Assembly: GCA_046297455.1 (NCBI GenBank)
Contig: JBKBIT010000012.1
Location: 1-64,000, forward strand
Direction of reading: 5' to 3'
DNA from: ZYF759 sp046297455
GTDB lineage: Bacteria; Pseudomonadota; Alphaproteobacteria; Rhizobiales; Rhizobiaceae
Length of the DNA stretch: 64,000 bases
Shown: positions 43,418 through 51,097 of the stretch, piece by piece
Layout of the letters: every line of letters begins with the position of its first letter
Numbering within the stretch: the stretch's first letter is position 1
Made by a program: the position numbers and the translations under genes
The notes under the pieces: model-generated
Told to the model about the DNA's origin: nothing
Database searches by the model: none
The model's input: the letters and a program-made list of their open reading frames with translations, nothing else

Positions 43418-44479
43418 ATGGCCGACCTCTCCCTCCAAGACATCCGCAAATCCTTCGGTGCCGTCGAGGTGCTGCGCGGCATCTCGCTCGAGATACCGGC
43501 GGGCAGCTTCGTCAGCCTGCTCGGCGCCTCGGGCTGCGGCAAGACGACATTGCTGCGGATCGTGGCCGGGCTGGAGAGCGTGAGCACCGGCAAGGTGATG
43601 ATCGGCGGGCGTGACGTCACCAGCCTGCCGCCCGAGCAGCGCGACATCGCGATGATGTTCCAGTCCTATGCGCTGCTGCCCCACCTCAACGTCGCCGAAA
43701 ATGTCCGCTTTCCCTTGCGCATGCGCCGTATCGGCAACCCTGCCGAACAGCGCGAACGCGTCATGGACGCGCTCGAGACCGTCCAGCTTGCACATCTTGC
43801 AGATCGGCGCCCGCGCCAGCTGTCGGGTGGCCAGCAGCAGCGCGTCGCCCTGGCGCGTGCCATCGTTTCGCGTCCGACCGCGCTGCTCCTCGACGAGCCC
43901 CTGTCGAACCTCGATGCACGCCTGCGCGAGGACATGCAGGTCGAGCTGATCGAAATGCACAAGCGGCTCGGGCTGACCACCCTGTTCGTGACCCATGACC
44001 AGGAAGAGGCGCTGTCGCTGTCCGACCAGATCGTCCTGCTGAATGCCGGCACGATCGAGCAGCAGGGTGCGCCCGCCGACATCTATTCGGCCCCGACCTC
44101 GGCCTTCGCGTCCTCGTTCCTCGGCTCCTCCAACCTGATCCCGGCCATCGCCGCCGACGGCAAGCTGCAACTGGAAGACGGGCAGAGCCTGCCGCTGCCG
44201 GCGGGCGATTACCCATCGGGGCCGGTCACGGTCGCGCTGCGCCAGGAGGATGCCTCGCTGCTGCCGGAAGGCGCCAAGGTCCCGTCGGGCTGGGTCAGCC
44301 TGAACGGCCGTGTCGGCACGCGCGTCTATCTCGGCGCGCGCAACCGCTATATCGTGCATCTGGGCGAAGAACGCCTGCGGGTGCTGACGAATGCCGGCAT
44401 CCAGCTCGAAGCAGGCACCTCTGCCCGCTTGGCGCTCGACCCTTCGCGACTTAGAGTGCTGCCCCGCGACAAGAGTTGA
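43418..44479 (+). CDS. PotA-type ABC ATPase with TOBE domain
   Basis: 353 residues. Walker A GASGCGKTT, Q-loop MMFQSYALLPHLNV, signature LSGGQQQRVALARA, Walker B LLLDEPLSNLD and H-loop VTHDQEEA are intact. Residues about 240-350 are a TOBE-like regulatory domain (VTVALRQEDASLLPEG...). It powers the PotB/C-like permeases. The frame is open well upstream; the ATG at 43418 matches the family start (MADLSLQDIRKSFGAVEVL). Confidence 0.95.
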   Translation: MADLSLQDIRKSFGAVEVLRGISLEIPAGSFVSLLGASGCGKTTLLRIVAGLESVSTGKVMIGGRDVTSLPPEQRDIAMMFQSYALLPHLNVAENVRFPLRMRRIGNPAEQRERVMDALETVQLAHLADRRPRQLSGGQQQRVALARAIVSRPTALLLDEPLSNLDARLREDMQVELIEMHKRLGLTTLFVTHDQEEALSLSDQIVLLNAGTIEQQGAPADIYSAPTSAFASSFLGSSNLIPAIAADGKLQLEDGQSLPLPAGDYPSGPVTVALRQEDASLLPEGAKVPSGWVSLNGRVGTRVYLGARNRYIVHLGEERLRVLTNAGIQLEAGTSARLALDPSRLRVLPRDKS

Positions 44480-44497
44480 TCAGGGCAAGGAGACCCG

Positions 44498-45490
44498 ATG
44501 CGCGAGATCGACATGCGTACGTTCGTGTCGCTGGCGCGGACAAGGCATTTCGGGCGGACAGCCGATGAAATGGGCGCCACGCAGCCCGCCATCTCCAGCC
44601 GCCTGGCCGCGCTGGAAAGCGATTTCGGTTGCCGTCTCGTCCATCGCAGCGACCGCGCCTTCGCGCTGACGGCGGCAGGCAAACAGGTCCTCGCGCAATT
44701 CGAGACCATGCTGCGCGAGATGGAGGATCTGCGCCGCTCGCTGCGCAACCAGTCGCAGCTGCGCCGCGCCCCGTTGCGGCTGGGCGCCATCGATTCCGTC
44801 TCCGCCACCTTCATGCCCGCCCTCATCGACACGTTGCGGGCCGCCGTGCCCGACCTGCGCATCGAACTGACGGTCGATGGCACCAGGCCGCTGGTGGAAG
44901 GCATGCGTCGCGGCGAGCTGGACATGAGCTTTTGCCTCCACCCGGTGCTGGAGGATGGGTTCCGCAGCTATATTGCCTGCCATCTGCAGATGGTCTGGGC
45001 CGGTTCCCCGCGGCTCATCAACCCGGATCGCCGCTACGAGGTCAGCGAACTCGCCGCGCTGCCCATCATTTCGTTCCCTCGCGATTCACCGCCATTCCAG
45101 ATGATCGCGCCCTTCTTCCATGACGAACAGGTGCTCGCCTCCAAGCTGACGAGCTGCAATTCGCTTTACGCGATGGTCAACCTGCTCATCGACGGATTCG
45201 GCATCGGCGCGATCCCGACGGTTACGATCCGCCGCGAGATCGCGCAGGGCCTGCTGCATTCGATCAAGGTGGCGAAGCGTTTTCCGCCAATGCCCATCGT
45301 GGCAAGCTACCAGGCGCGCACTGACCAGGGCTTCCTGCGGCAGGTCGTCACCCAGGCCAAGGCGGTGGTGGCCGATTACTGTGCGCGGGTGGACCCGCAA
45401 CTCGCCTGGCTGGACAGGAGCGAACGGCCGGGAGACGGCGCGGCCCAGATGCTCGTGGAAGGCGTCGAGAGTGCGCCGCAGGACGCCTGA
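44498..45490 (+). CDS. LysR-family regulator at the end of the DUF3830/ABC operon
   Basis: 330 residues. HTH MRTFVSLARTRHFGRTADEM then GATQPAISSRLAALE; effector domain follows. AAGGAG precedes the ATG. It is in the same direction as the ABC genes and 18 bases after the ATPase, so it is likely co-transcribed. The operon thus has two regulator genes, this and the divergent GntR. It ends 3 bases before the convergent bufD stop. Confidence 0.9.
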   Translation: MREIDMRTFVSLARTRHFGRTADEMGATQPAISSRLAALESDFGCRLVHRSDRAFALTAAGKQVLAQFETMLREMEDLRRSLRNQSQLRRAPLRLGAIDSVSATFMPALIDTLRAAVPDLRIELTVDGTRPLVEGMRRGELDMSFCLHPVLEDGFRSYIACHLQMVWAGSPRLINPDRRYEVSELAALPIISFPRDSPPFQMIAPFFHDEQVLASKLTSCNSLYAMVNLLIDGFGIGAIPTVTIRREIAQGLLHSIKVAKRFPPMPIVASYQARTDQGFLRQVVTQAKAVVADYCARVDPQLAWLDRSERPGDGAAQMLVEGVESAPQDA

Positions 45491-45493
45491 TCC

Positions 45494-45973
45494 TCAGTTT
45501 CTGGCGCGCCCGAACACCAGCCGGTCGGCCGACAGAATCCCTGCGCCATAGACCATCAGCGCCAGCGCCATCGCCGCCCATGGCAGGTGGAAATTCGCCC
45601 AGCCGGCCGGAATGGTCAGCTGGATGATGATCGTCATGACAAAAAGGCCGAGCGCTGCAAACCGCGTGAACAGGCCGACCACCAGCAGCACCGGCAGCAC
45701 GATCTCGCCGATCGAGGCCGCCCAGGCCATCAGCAGCGGAAACGGATAGGCATAGGCCTGCCCGAACAGGTGCAGCTTGAACTCGTTGGCGAACAGGAAA
45801 CGCGTTCCCGGCGACACGCTCAGAAAACCGTCGAACTTGGTCAGGCCGGAGCGGAAGAAGGGCACCGCCAGCGCCACGCGCAGGACGAACAGCGCCAGGG
45901 AGGCGGGAATGGCGGCAAGAAGATCGTCGGCGCGGCGGTAGAGCCGCGTACCTTCGGTGGCGATGGCGTTCAT
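45494..45973 (-). CDS. bufD: DoxX-family membrane protein of the bufferin operon
   Basis: 159 residues, four spans. DoxX marks include LALFVLRVALAVPFFRSGLTKFDGF and FPLLMAWAASIGEIVLPVLLVVGLFTRFAAL. In bufferin loci this protein follows bufC and is thought to have a membrane redox or export-related role, which is not settled. Its start overlaps bufC by 4 bases, so it belongs to the operon. Confidence 0.85.
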   Translation of the reverse strand: MNAIATEGTRLYRRADDLLAAIPASLALFVLRVALAVPFFRSGLTKFDGFLSVSPGTRFLFANEFKLHLFGQAYAYPFPLLMAWAASIGEIVLPVLLVVGLFTRFAALGLFVMTIIIQLTIPAGWANFHLPWAAMALALMVYGAGILSADRLVFGRARN

Positions 45974-46749
45974 GATTCTGGACCCTCGGAACGGATGGAT
46001 ATTCGCGTGAAGGCGCCCAATGCCAGCAGCCCGCGCAGCGTCCGCCCGGCATCGAAACCGGGATCTGCCGAAAGGGCCTGCCAGGCTGCCTCGCCAAGCG
46101 GCGCTTGGTCGAGCAGGCTCGTCACGAAAGGAATGTCGGCATGCGGCAGCACGGTTGCCCGTACCTCGGCCTGCGGCCTGGTCACGAGCACGGCCTCGGC
46201 GCGGCCCGTCTCGACGGGCTTCACGGTCTCGGCCTGGTGCGCGGCCCAGATCGAGCCGATCGCATGGTCCGACCGGACCAAAGCCGTTGCCGGATGGGCG
46301 AGGAAACTCAAGCCCGGCAGTTTGTCGGGCGCGTGCCCAAGCACCTCGCCGGCATCGAGCGGTGTGGCTTCGGCGGCGTGATAGGCGTTCAGCCAGGCGC
46401 GTTCAAGCCGGGCAAGATCGGGGAGATAGGCAAGGCGTGCGGCAGGCGGAAAATCAGCCACGAAGTCGGGAAAATTCCGACCATAGGCGATCAGCACCGG
46501 GCTCGTCGGCTTGTGCAAGGCGACATAGGCACGTGCCATGGCACGGAAGAATTCCTCGCCCACCAGCCGCCTTGTTACCGGAAAGGCCTTGGCAAGCGCT
46601 TCCACCAAGCTGACATGCACATTGTTGCGGTAGACGGCGAAGCGCAGCCGGTCGGGTGCGCCGCGCACGCTTGTCAAGCCTTCGGGCACCGGCAGGGCGG
46701 GATCCCTTATCGCCGCGGCAAGGCGGCTTTCGATGGCCAGGGCGCTCAT
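45970..46749 (-). CDS. bufC: DUF2063-type partner protein (HvfC/BufC)
   Basis: 259 residues. The N-terminal DUF2063 domain has RFAVYRNNVHVSLVEALAKAFPVTRRLVGEEFF and YLPDLARLERAWLNAYHAAE. Members act as the partner that hands the precursor peptide to the MNIO enzyme, here encoded upstream. It overlaps bufB by one base (TGATG) and bufD by four. Cytosolic. Confidence 0.88.
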   Translation of the reverse strand: MSALAIESRLAAAIRDPALPVPEGLTSVRGAPDRLRFAVYRNNVHVSLVEALAKAFPVTRRLVGEEFFRAMARAYVALHKPTSPVLIAYGRNFPDFVADFPPAARLAYLPDLARLERAWLNAYHAAEATPLDAGEVLGHAPDKLPGLSFLAHPATALVRSDHAIGSIWAAHQAETVKPVETGRAEAVLVTRPQAEVRATVLPHADIPFVTSLLDQAPLGEAAWQALSADPGFDAGRTLRGLLALGAFTRISIRSEGPES

Positions 46750-47612
46750 CAGGCGACCCGCCTTGCCGCCGGGCGTATCCGCACGAGTGCCGCCTCGACG
46801 CGTTCGGCCTCGCCCTTCAGCGTTGCGAAGGCAGGCACGTCATTGTCCCACTCGACCAGCGTTGGCACCGGACCCGTGCGGCCCAGGGTGAATTCGTAGA
46901 GCTCGAAGACATCCGGCCGCACCGCGCTCGCATGGGCATCGATCGCCAGCCGCTCGCCCGCTTCGTCCTCGGCCTCGTCATAGCCGGCCAGATGGATTTC
47001 CCCGATCTTCTCGACCGGGAAGCGGTTGATATAGTCACGCGGGTCGAGGCGGTGGTTGATCGCCGAGACCATGACATTGTTCACGTCGAGTAGCAGCCCG
47101 CAGCCGGTGCGCTCGGAAATCTGCGCCAGGAAGTCGACCTCGTCGATCGTGCTTTCCTCGAAGAGCAGATAGGTGGACGGGTTCTCCAGGAGCATGCGCG
47201 TGCCGAGTTCGTTTTGGACCCTGTCGACATGGGCGCAGACGCGATCGAGCGTCTCGGCCGTGTAGGGCAGCGGCAGCAGGTCGTTGAAAAAGGCGCTTTC
47301 ATGCGTCGACCAGGCCAGATGCTCGGAGAAGGAGGCGGGCCGGTAGCGCTCGATCAGCCGCTTCAGCCGGGCCAGATGATCCGCATCGAGCGGCCCGCTA
47401 CCGCCGATCGACAGGCCGACGCCGTGCAGCGACAACGGATAATGTTCCGCAATCGCAGAGAGATAACGGTGGGGCGGGCCGCCATCGCCCATGTAGTTCT
47501 CTGCATGGATTTCGAAGAAGCCGATGGCCGGCAGGGTCGAGAGTATCTCGGCATAGTGCTCGGGCTTCAGCCCAAGGCCGGCGGCCGCTGGCAGTACGGG
47601 GTGGGTCGACAT
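46749..47612 (-). CDS. bufB: MNIO/DUF692 iron enzyme (BufB-type RiPP maturase)
   Basis: 287 residues from the ATG at 47612. The DUF692 TIM-barrel motifs are visible: GFFEIHAENYMGDGG, YPLSLHGVGLSIGG, FSEHLAWS, LLLDVNNVMVSAINH, GEIHLAGYD and VEWDNDVP, which together supply the His/Asp/Glu iron ligands. MNIO enzymes oxidise Cys residues of a precursor; with the adjacent DUF2282 precursor this is expected to form thiooxazole-type groups in bufferin. Operon position bufA-B-C-D. Confidence 0.92.
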   Translation of the reverse strand: MSTHPVLPAAAGLGLKPEHYAEILSTLPAIGFFEIHAENYMGDGGPPHRYLSAIAEHYPLSLHGVGLSIGGSGPLDADHLARLKRLIERYRPASFSEHLAWSTHESAFFNDLLPLPYTAETLDRVCAHVDRVQNELGTRMLLENPSTYLLFEESTIDEVDFLAQISERTGCGLLLDVNNVMVSAINHRLDPRDYINRFPVEKIGEIHLAGYDEAEDEAGERLAIDAHASAVRPDVFELYEFTLGRTGPVPTLVEWDNDVPAFATLKGEAERVEAALVRIRPAARRVA

Positions 47613-47677
47613 GGCTTCCTCCTGCTTCGACGCGAAAGGCCGGAGCGCCAGTGCGGCGCCCCGGCGGTCCTGGAGGG

Positions 47678-47968
47678 TCAGGACGGAAGATCGCGGTCGA
47701 GTTCCTCGAGGCTGCCCATGCGGTCGCCCGGCAGTTCCATGTCGGCGCAGGTGCCGGCCGGGACCAGCGTCCAGGCATTGCCCTGATAGTCGACGGTCGA
47801 GGTTCCGGCGCAGGTGGTGCCGGGGCCTGCAGCGCAGTCGTTCTGCCCGGCGAGCGACACGCCGTAGCACTTCTCCATGTCGTCGGCGGCTGCATGGCCG
47901 GTCGCGGCGACAGAAAGGCCGGCGGCGAGCGAGGTGGCGAGGGCCAGCGAAAGGACTTGACGATTCAT
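47678..47968 (-). CDS. bufA: Bufferin precursor (BufA1-type, DUF2282)
   Basis: 96 residues. Signal peptide to about residue 27 (LALATSLAAGLSVAATGHAA). The mature peptide has four Cys: 34 (EKCYGVSLAG), 45 (QNDCAAG), 53 (TTCAGTS) and 74 (PAGTC), the spacing of BufA1/DUF2282 proteins. Family knowledge: these exported peptides are modified on Cys by BufB/BufC and bind copper, protecting against metal stress. GGAGG precedes the ATG. A promoter matching those of the nearby sigma factor lies about 55 bases upstream. Confidence 0.9.
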   Translation of the reverse strand: MNRQVLSLALATSLAAGLSVAATGHAAADDMEKCYGVSLAGQNDCAAGPGTTCAGTSTVDYQGNAWTLVPAGTCADMELPGDRMGSLEELDRDLPS

Positions 47969-48022
47969 GACGGGACTTCCTCCGTGTTGGTCAGAAGCCG
48001 GACATCGGCTCCTGCAGGTCAG

Positions 48023-48048
48023 TTCGTCGCCGCCGCGACTTCGTTACA
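48023..48048 (-). promoter_or_regulatory. ECF sigma promoter of bufABCD
   Basis: On the minus strand, TGTAAC (48043-48048, followed by G), a 16-base spacer, CGAA (48023-48026). The same TGTAACG...CGAA pair occurs before the DUF3179 gene and the sigma gene. Expected start near 48015, giving a leader of about 47 bases. Confidence 0.7.
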
Positions 48049-48101
48049 CGGTCTCCGCCGCTACACGCCGATGTGATCGGCGCGTGAGAAACCGAGGCAG
48101 T

Positions 48102-49109
48102 TCACCGCGACGTCAGTTCGACCGGACCCGCTTCGGTCAGCACGGTCTGTCCGGGGTGAAAGGCATGCACAACAAAGGCAAAGGTGATGTCGTGCACCAA
48201 TGGCGAGCCGTCGCCTTCGTGCACCGCGTCGACGGCGCCCACCTCGCGCCCCCCTTCGATCATCCGGGAATCGAGGGCGGAATTGACGCCTTCGCTCCAC
48301 GTCAGGACAACCGCGTCCATCTCGACACGCCCACGCTCGCGCAGGTGCGAAAGCGTCACCGCCCTGATCTCGTCGCCCAAGTTGACCACCACGACGCGGC
48401 TCATCGGGTCGAGATTGGAAGGCAGGTCGCCTGTGTAGAGCGGATAGGGCATGGAGCGGCTGTCGTAGCCGACATAGGGATTTTGCCCATAAGGCCGCGC
48501 GCGGGGATCGTTGGGCACCAGCACCTGCGCATCGGGGTCGGCCTCCAGCAACTGCGCGAAACCGACCACGCGGGATGGGATCATCTTCAGACGCTTGCCG
48601 GCATGCTCCCCGACCACGCCTTCGCCGGTGAATTGCTGCCACCAGCTATCGCTCTGCCGGTCGTACATGATCATGTCGGAGTGCCGCAGCAATCCGCTGA
48701 CGCCGAATTCGAGTGCCTCGCCCGTCTCGATTCGTCTGTCGAAGACGATTGCGGAATTGCACAAGGGACAATAGGTCACCGCGACCGGCAGCCCAGCGAT
48801 CTCGTCATTGACGATTTCATGCCATGTGAGGATGCGCAGCGGATATCCGCGCACCTCGCCGTCGACCTCCAGCCGGATCAGCGGCTCGTGCGGTCCCAGT
48901 TCGGTGAGACTATGCGCCGGCTCGAAGATCGGATCGTCGATCGAAGGAATGCCGTCGCGCGGCGGGCCTCCTGCAATGATTTCGGAGAACTCGACCAGGC
49001 TCCGGGAAAAATCGGTCTGCCAGCCTGCCGCCCGCCAGCGATCCGGTTCGGCCGCCGCCGTCTGCGCGAAGAAGAGCGCCGCTGCGATCATGCCTGCAAG
49101 TCGTTTCAT
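48102..49109 (-). CDS. Secreted DUF3179 protein in the sigma/bufferin locus
   Basis: 335 residues from the ATG at 49109 (GGGAGG eleven bases upstream). Signal peptide RLAGMIAAALFFAQTAAA. The DUF3179 core has LTWHEIVNDEIAGLPVAVTY followed by CPLCNSAIVFDR, a CxxC pair, then LRHSDMIMYDRQSDSWWQQF. Function unknown; the exposed CxxC and nearby His invite metal or redox roles (inference). It has its own copy of the sigma-type promoter and sits between the sigma gene and bufA. Confidence 0.87.
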   Translation of the reverse strand: MKRLAGMIAAALFFAQTAAAEPDRWRAAGWQTDFSRSLVEFSEIIAGGPPRDGIPSIDDPIFEPAHSLTELGPHEPLIRLEVDGEVRGYPLRILTWHEIVNDEIAGLPVAVTYCPLCNSAIVFDRRIETGEALEFGVSGLLRHSDMIMYDRQSDSWWQQFTGEGVVGEHAGKRLKMIPSRVVGFAQLLEADPDAQVLVPNDPRARPYGQNPYVGYDSRSMPYPLYTGDLPSNLDPMSRVVVVNLGDEIRAVTLSHLRERGRVEMDAVVLTWSEGVNSALDSRMIEGGREVGAVDAVHEGDGSPLVHDITFAFVVHAFHPGQTVLTEAGPVELTSR

Positions 49110-49155
49110 CGGTTGCCTCCCGCGCCGTAATTGTTTCATTTGCCATGGGAAGCAA

Positions 49156-49182
49156 TTCGTCGCGCAAGTCCCGTCCGTTACA
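49156..49182 (-). promoter_or_regulatory. ECF sigma promoter of the DUF3179 gene
   Basis: Minus strand: TGTAAC (49177-49182, followed by G), a 17-base spacer, CGAA (49156-49159). The expected start near 49148 gives a leader of about 40 bases. It is divergent from the copy before the sigma gene. Confidence 0.7.
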
Positions 49183-49251
49183 GTACCGGCCGGTCCGCAC
49201 GCGGATGTGATTGAAAATGTCATGCGTCTTTGACGATTTGCCGGGATCGGC

Positions 49252-49278
49252 TGTAACGCGCGGCCATCGTGGCGCGAA
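49252..49278 (+). promoter_or_regulatory. ECF sigma promoter of its own gene (autoregulation)
   Basis: TGTAAC (49252-49257, followed by G), a 17-base spacer, CGAA (49275-49278). The predicted start, about 49285, is only some 7 bases before the TTG start codon and would cut into the GGGAGG at 49280-49285, so the transcript would be nearly leaderless unless initiation differs. Confidence 0.6.
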
Positions 49279-49291
49279 TGGGAGGTAGAGC

Positions 49292-49837
49292 TTGTCGCCG
49301 GAAACGGATGCAAGGCTGTCGGAACTGCTGCGCGCCGCGCTCGGTGGCGACGAGGCGGCCTATGACCGTTTCCTGCGAGACATCGCCGGGGTGGTCAGGG
49401 CGGCGGCGCGCCGGCGACTCGGCGTGTCCACCGAACCCGACCCGGAAGACATTGTGCAGGAGACCTTGTTGGCGATCCACATGAAGCGACATACATGGCG
49501 CCCCGATGGACCTGTCGGTCCGTGGGTACATGCGATCGCGCGCTACAAGATGATCGACGTCTTTCGCCGCAAGGGTCGGGTCGTCACCGTCGATATCGAC
49601 GATTTTGTCGATGATCTTGCCGGCGAGGAAGCCGAGACGGTTCACGAGCGGGACATCGAGCGGGCGTTGCAGGGCCTGACAGACGGGCAGAGAGAGGTGG
49701 TTTCCTCCATCAGCCTGGAAGGCAGGTCCATCGCCGAGACGGCCGCAAGGCTGAACATGAAGGAGAACGCAGTGCGGGTCGCACTGCATCGCGGGCTGGC
49801 TGCGATCGCGACCCGCTTCGGGAAATCGGACGGATGA
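49292..49837 (+). CDS. ECF RNA polymerase sigma factor (SigF-like, NrsF-controlled)
   Basis: 181 residues from a TTG at 49292 with GGGAGG six bases upstream; no ATG is available before the conserved region. Sigma region 2: DEAAYDRFLRDIAGVVRAAA, DPEDIVQETLLAIH and GPWVHAIARYKMIDVFRR. Region 4: LQGLTDGQREVVSSISLEGRS and AETAARLNMKENAVRVALHRG. Its stop overlaps the anti-sigma gene by 4 bases. In Caulobacter the equivalent SigF-NrsF pair responds to heavy metals and drives a DUF2282/DUF692 operon; the same arrangement is present here. Confidence 0.93.
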   Translation: MSPETDARLSELLRAALGGDEAAYDRFLRDIAGVVRAAARRRLGVSTEPDPEDIVQETLLAIHMKRHTWRPDGPVGPWVHAIARYKMIDVFRRKGRVVTVDIDDFVDDLAGEEAETVHERDIERALQGLTDGQREVVSSISLEGRSIAETAARLNMKENAVRVALHRGLAAIATRFGKSDG

Positions 49838-50466
49838 AGACAGACGACCTCATAAGGGCGATGACGGCCGATGCCGGCAAGCCGCCAGTATCGATGCGCA
49901 GCGTCTGGCTGGTGGCGCTCGGCGGCGCCATCCTGATCGCGGCGGCCGTCTTCGCGCTGTTCCTGGGGCCGCGCCCCGATATTGCCGCGGCAGCCGAGAC
50001 GTCTCGTTTCCTGTTCAAGTTCGTGGTCACGGCGGCGCTGTTCGCCTCCGCGATCCCGGTGCTGCGGGCACTTGCCCGGCCGGCGGAGGCGGCGCCGTTT
50101 CCCTTGATGCTGGCAGCGCCGTCCCTGCTTTTGATGGCAATCGCGCTGGAACTCGTCGCGCTGCCGCAGGCCCAGTGGCGTCCGGCCCTTGTGGGCACCA
50201 ACGCCTTCTACTGCCTGACGCTGATCCCGCTGCTCGGCCTTGGCCCGCTTGCGGCCATGCTCGCTGCCTTGAAGCGCGGTGCGCCGACCAGCCCGGTCCT
50301 TGCCGGCGCCGTCGCCGGCCTTGCGGCGGGCGGTCTGGCGGCCATCTTCTATGCCGCCTATTGCACCGACGATTCACCGCTCTTCGTGGCCACCTGGTAC
50401 AGCCTGGCGGTCCTGATGCTGACCGTGCTGGGCGCGGTCGCCGGGCGCATGGTCCTGCGCTGGTAG
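49834..50466 (+). CDS. nrsF: NrsF-type anti-sigma factor (DUF1109)
   Basis: 210 residues, six spans. It begins with a short cytosolic MKTDDLIRAMTADA, the usual sigma-binding stretch. Two Cys, Cys127 (NAFYCLTLIP) and Cys177 (AAYCTDDSP), match the pair reported as needed for metal sensing in Caulobacter NrsF, with a constant offset of four residues. It holds the sigma factor at the membrane until metal stress. Translationally coupled to the sigma gene (ATGA). Confidence 0.92.
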   Translation: MKTDDLIRAMTADAGKPPVSMRSVWLVALGGAILIAAAVFALFLGPRPDIAAAAETSRFLFKFVVTAALFASAIPVLRALARPAEAAPFPLMLAAPSLLLMAIALELVALPQAQWRPALVGTNAFYCLTLIPLLGLGPLAAMLAALKRGAPTSPVLAGAVAGLAAGGLAAIFYAAYCTDDSPLFVATWYSLAVLMLTVLGAVAGRMVLRW

Positions 50467-51097
50467 TCCCCGTTTGCAGCAGCCTGCCGGTCGTGGACAA
50501 AAATCCGCCCGCGACACCCCCTGTCATTTCTTTTCTATAATTATTTCAATTACTTGCTCGATTTCTGCGGCCTGCCGACGCTGCTTTCTATCCACGTTTT
50601 GGCCCCATCCCCTATCCTGTTCCCGCCTGATCGTCGGGGCTTGGGTGGCCGCCGGGTTGACTGAGGAGAGGGTGGCGTCGGATCGGCCGCGTACGGAGCG
50701 CGGTCCGGGGGTCGTGCCCCGAAGATCCGTTCCCTGTAATTCCGGGCCTTTACGGCGGTGCTTCGCCCAGAAGGTGGCCGACTAGGGGAACAGAGCGCCG
50801 GCGGTGCGCCCCTGTTGCGCAGCGTTTGATTGAAAAGGCCTTTCGGTTCGCCGGCAGGCCAGCGCACCGCCTCCCCGATTGTCCGGGGACGCGTCAGGAG
50901 CCAGGCTCCCTTGAAAGGGGAGAGCGTGGCAACGATCCTGCGCGTCCCCGGCTTTTCTGGCTAGTCGTGTCCGCCCTGCGATCTGTCAGTTTTCCGTCGA
51001 ACCGTGTTGCACAGGCCTGTCATTTCACTGCTATGATTATGGTGTTCCGTCTCCCCGAGATTCCTCCCCGCTCCTGAGTAAACGAGACCCCCTGAAG
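50467..51097. other. 631-base gap without a protein gene
   Basis: No credible coding frame. It holds an AT-rich patch (50520-50560), a smaller hairpin around AACAG/CTGTT (50790-50817) and a strongly structured element at 50883-50956 listed separately. I checked for RNase P RNA, SRP RNA and tmRNA core motifs and saw none. Confidence 0.6.
50883..50956 (+). ncRNA. Candidate structured RNA with nested hairpin
   Basis: Outer arms CCGGGGACGCG + CAGGA (50883-50893, 50895-50899) and TCCTG + CGCGTCCCCGG (50936-50951) pair perfectly over 16 bp with one bulged T. Inside, GCCA (50900-50903) pairs with TGGC (50927-50930) around a CTCCC/GGGGAG hairpin with a TTGAAA-type loop. TTTT follows at 50953-50956. 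It could be a small RNA or the 3' terminator of a longer one on the plus strand; as a plain terminator it is unusually elaborate. Function unknown. Confidence 0.4.

Noticed and set aside
50467..51097. RNase P RNA, tmRNA, SRP RNA or 6S RNA in the empty gap
   Set aside because: The conserved cores of RNase P, tmRNA and SRP RNA are not visible, and 6S RNA cannot be judged by eye. Only an unnamed structured element is reported.
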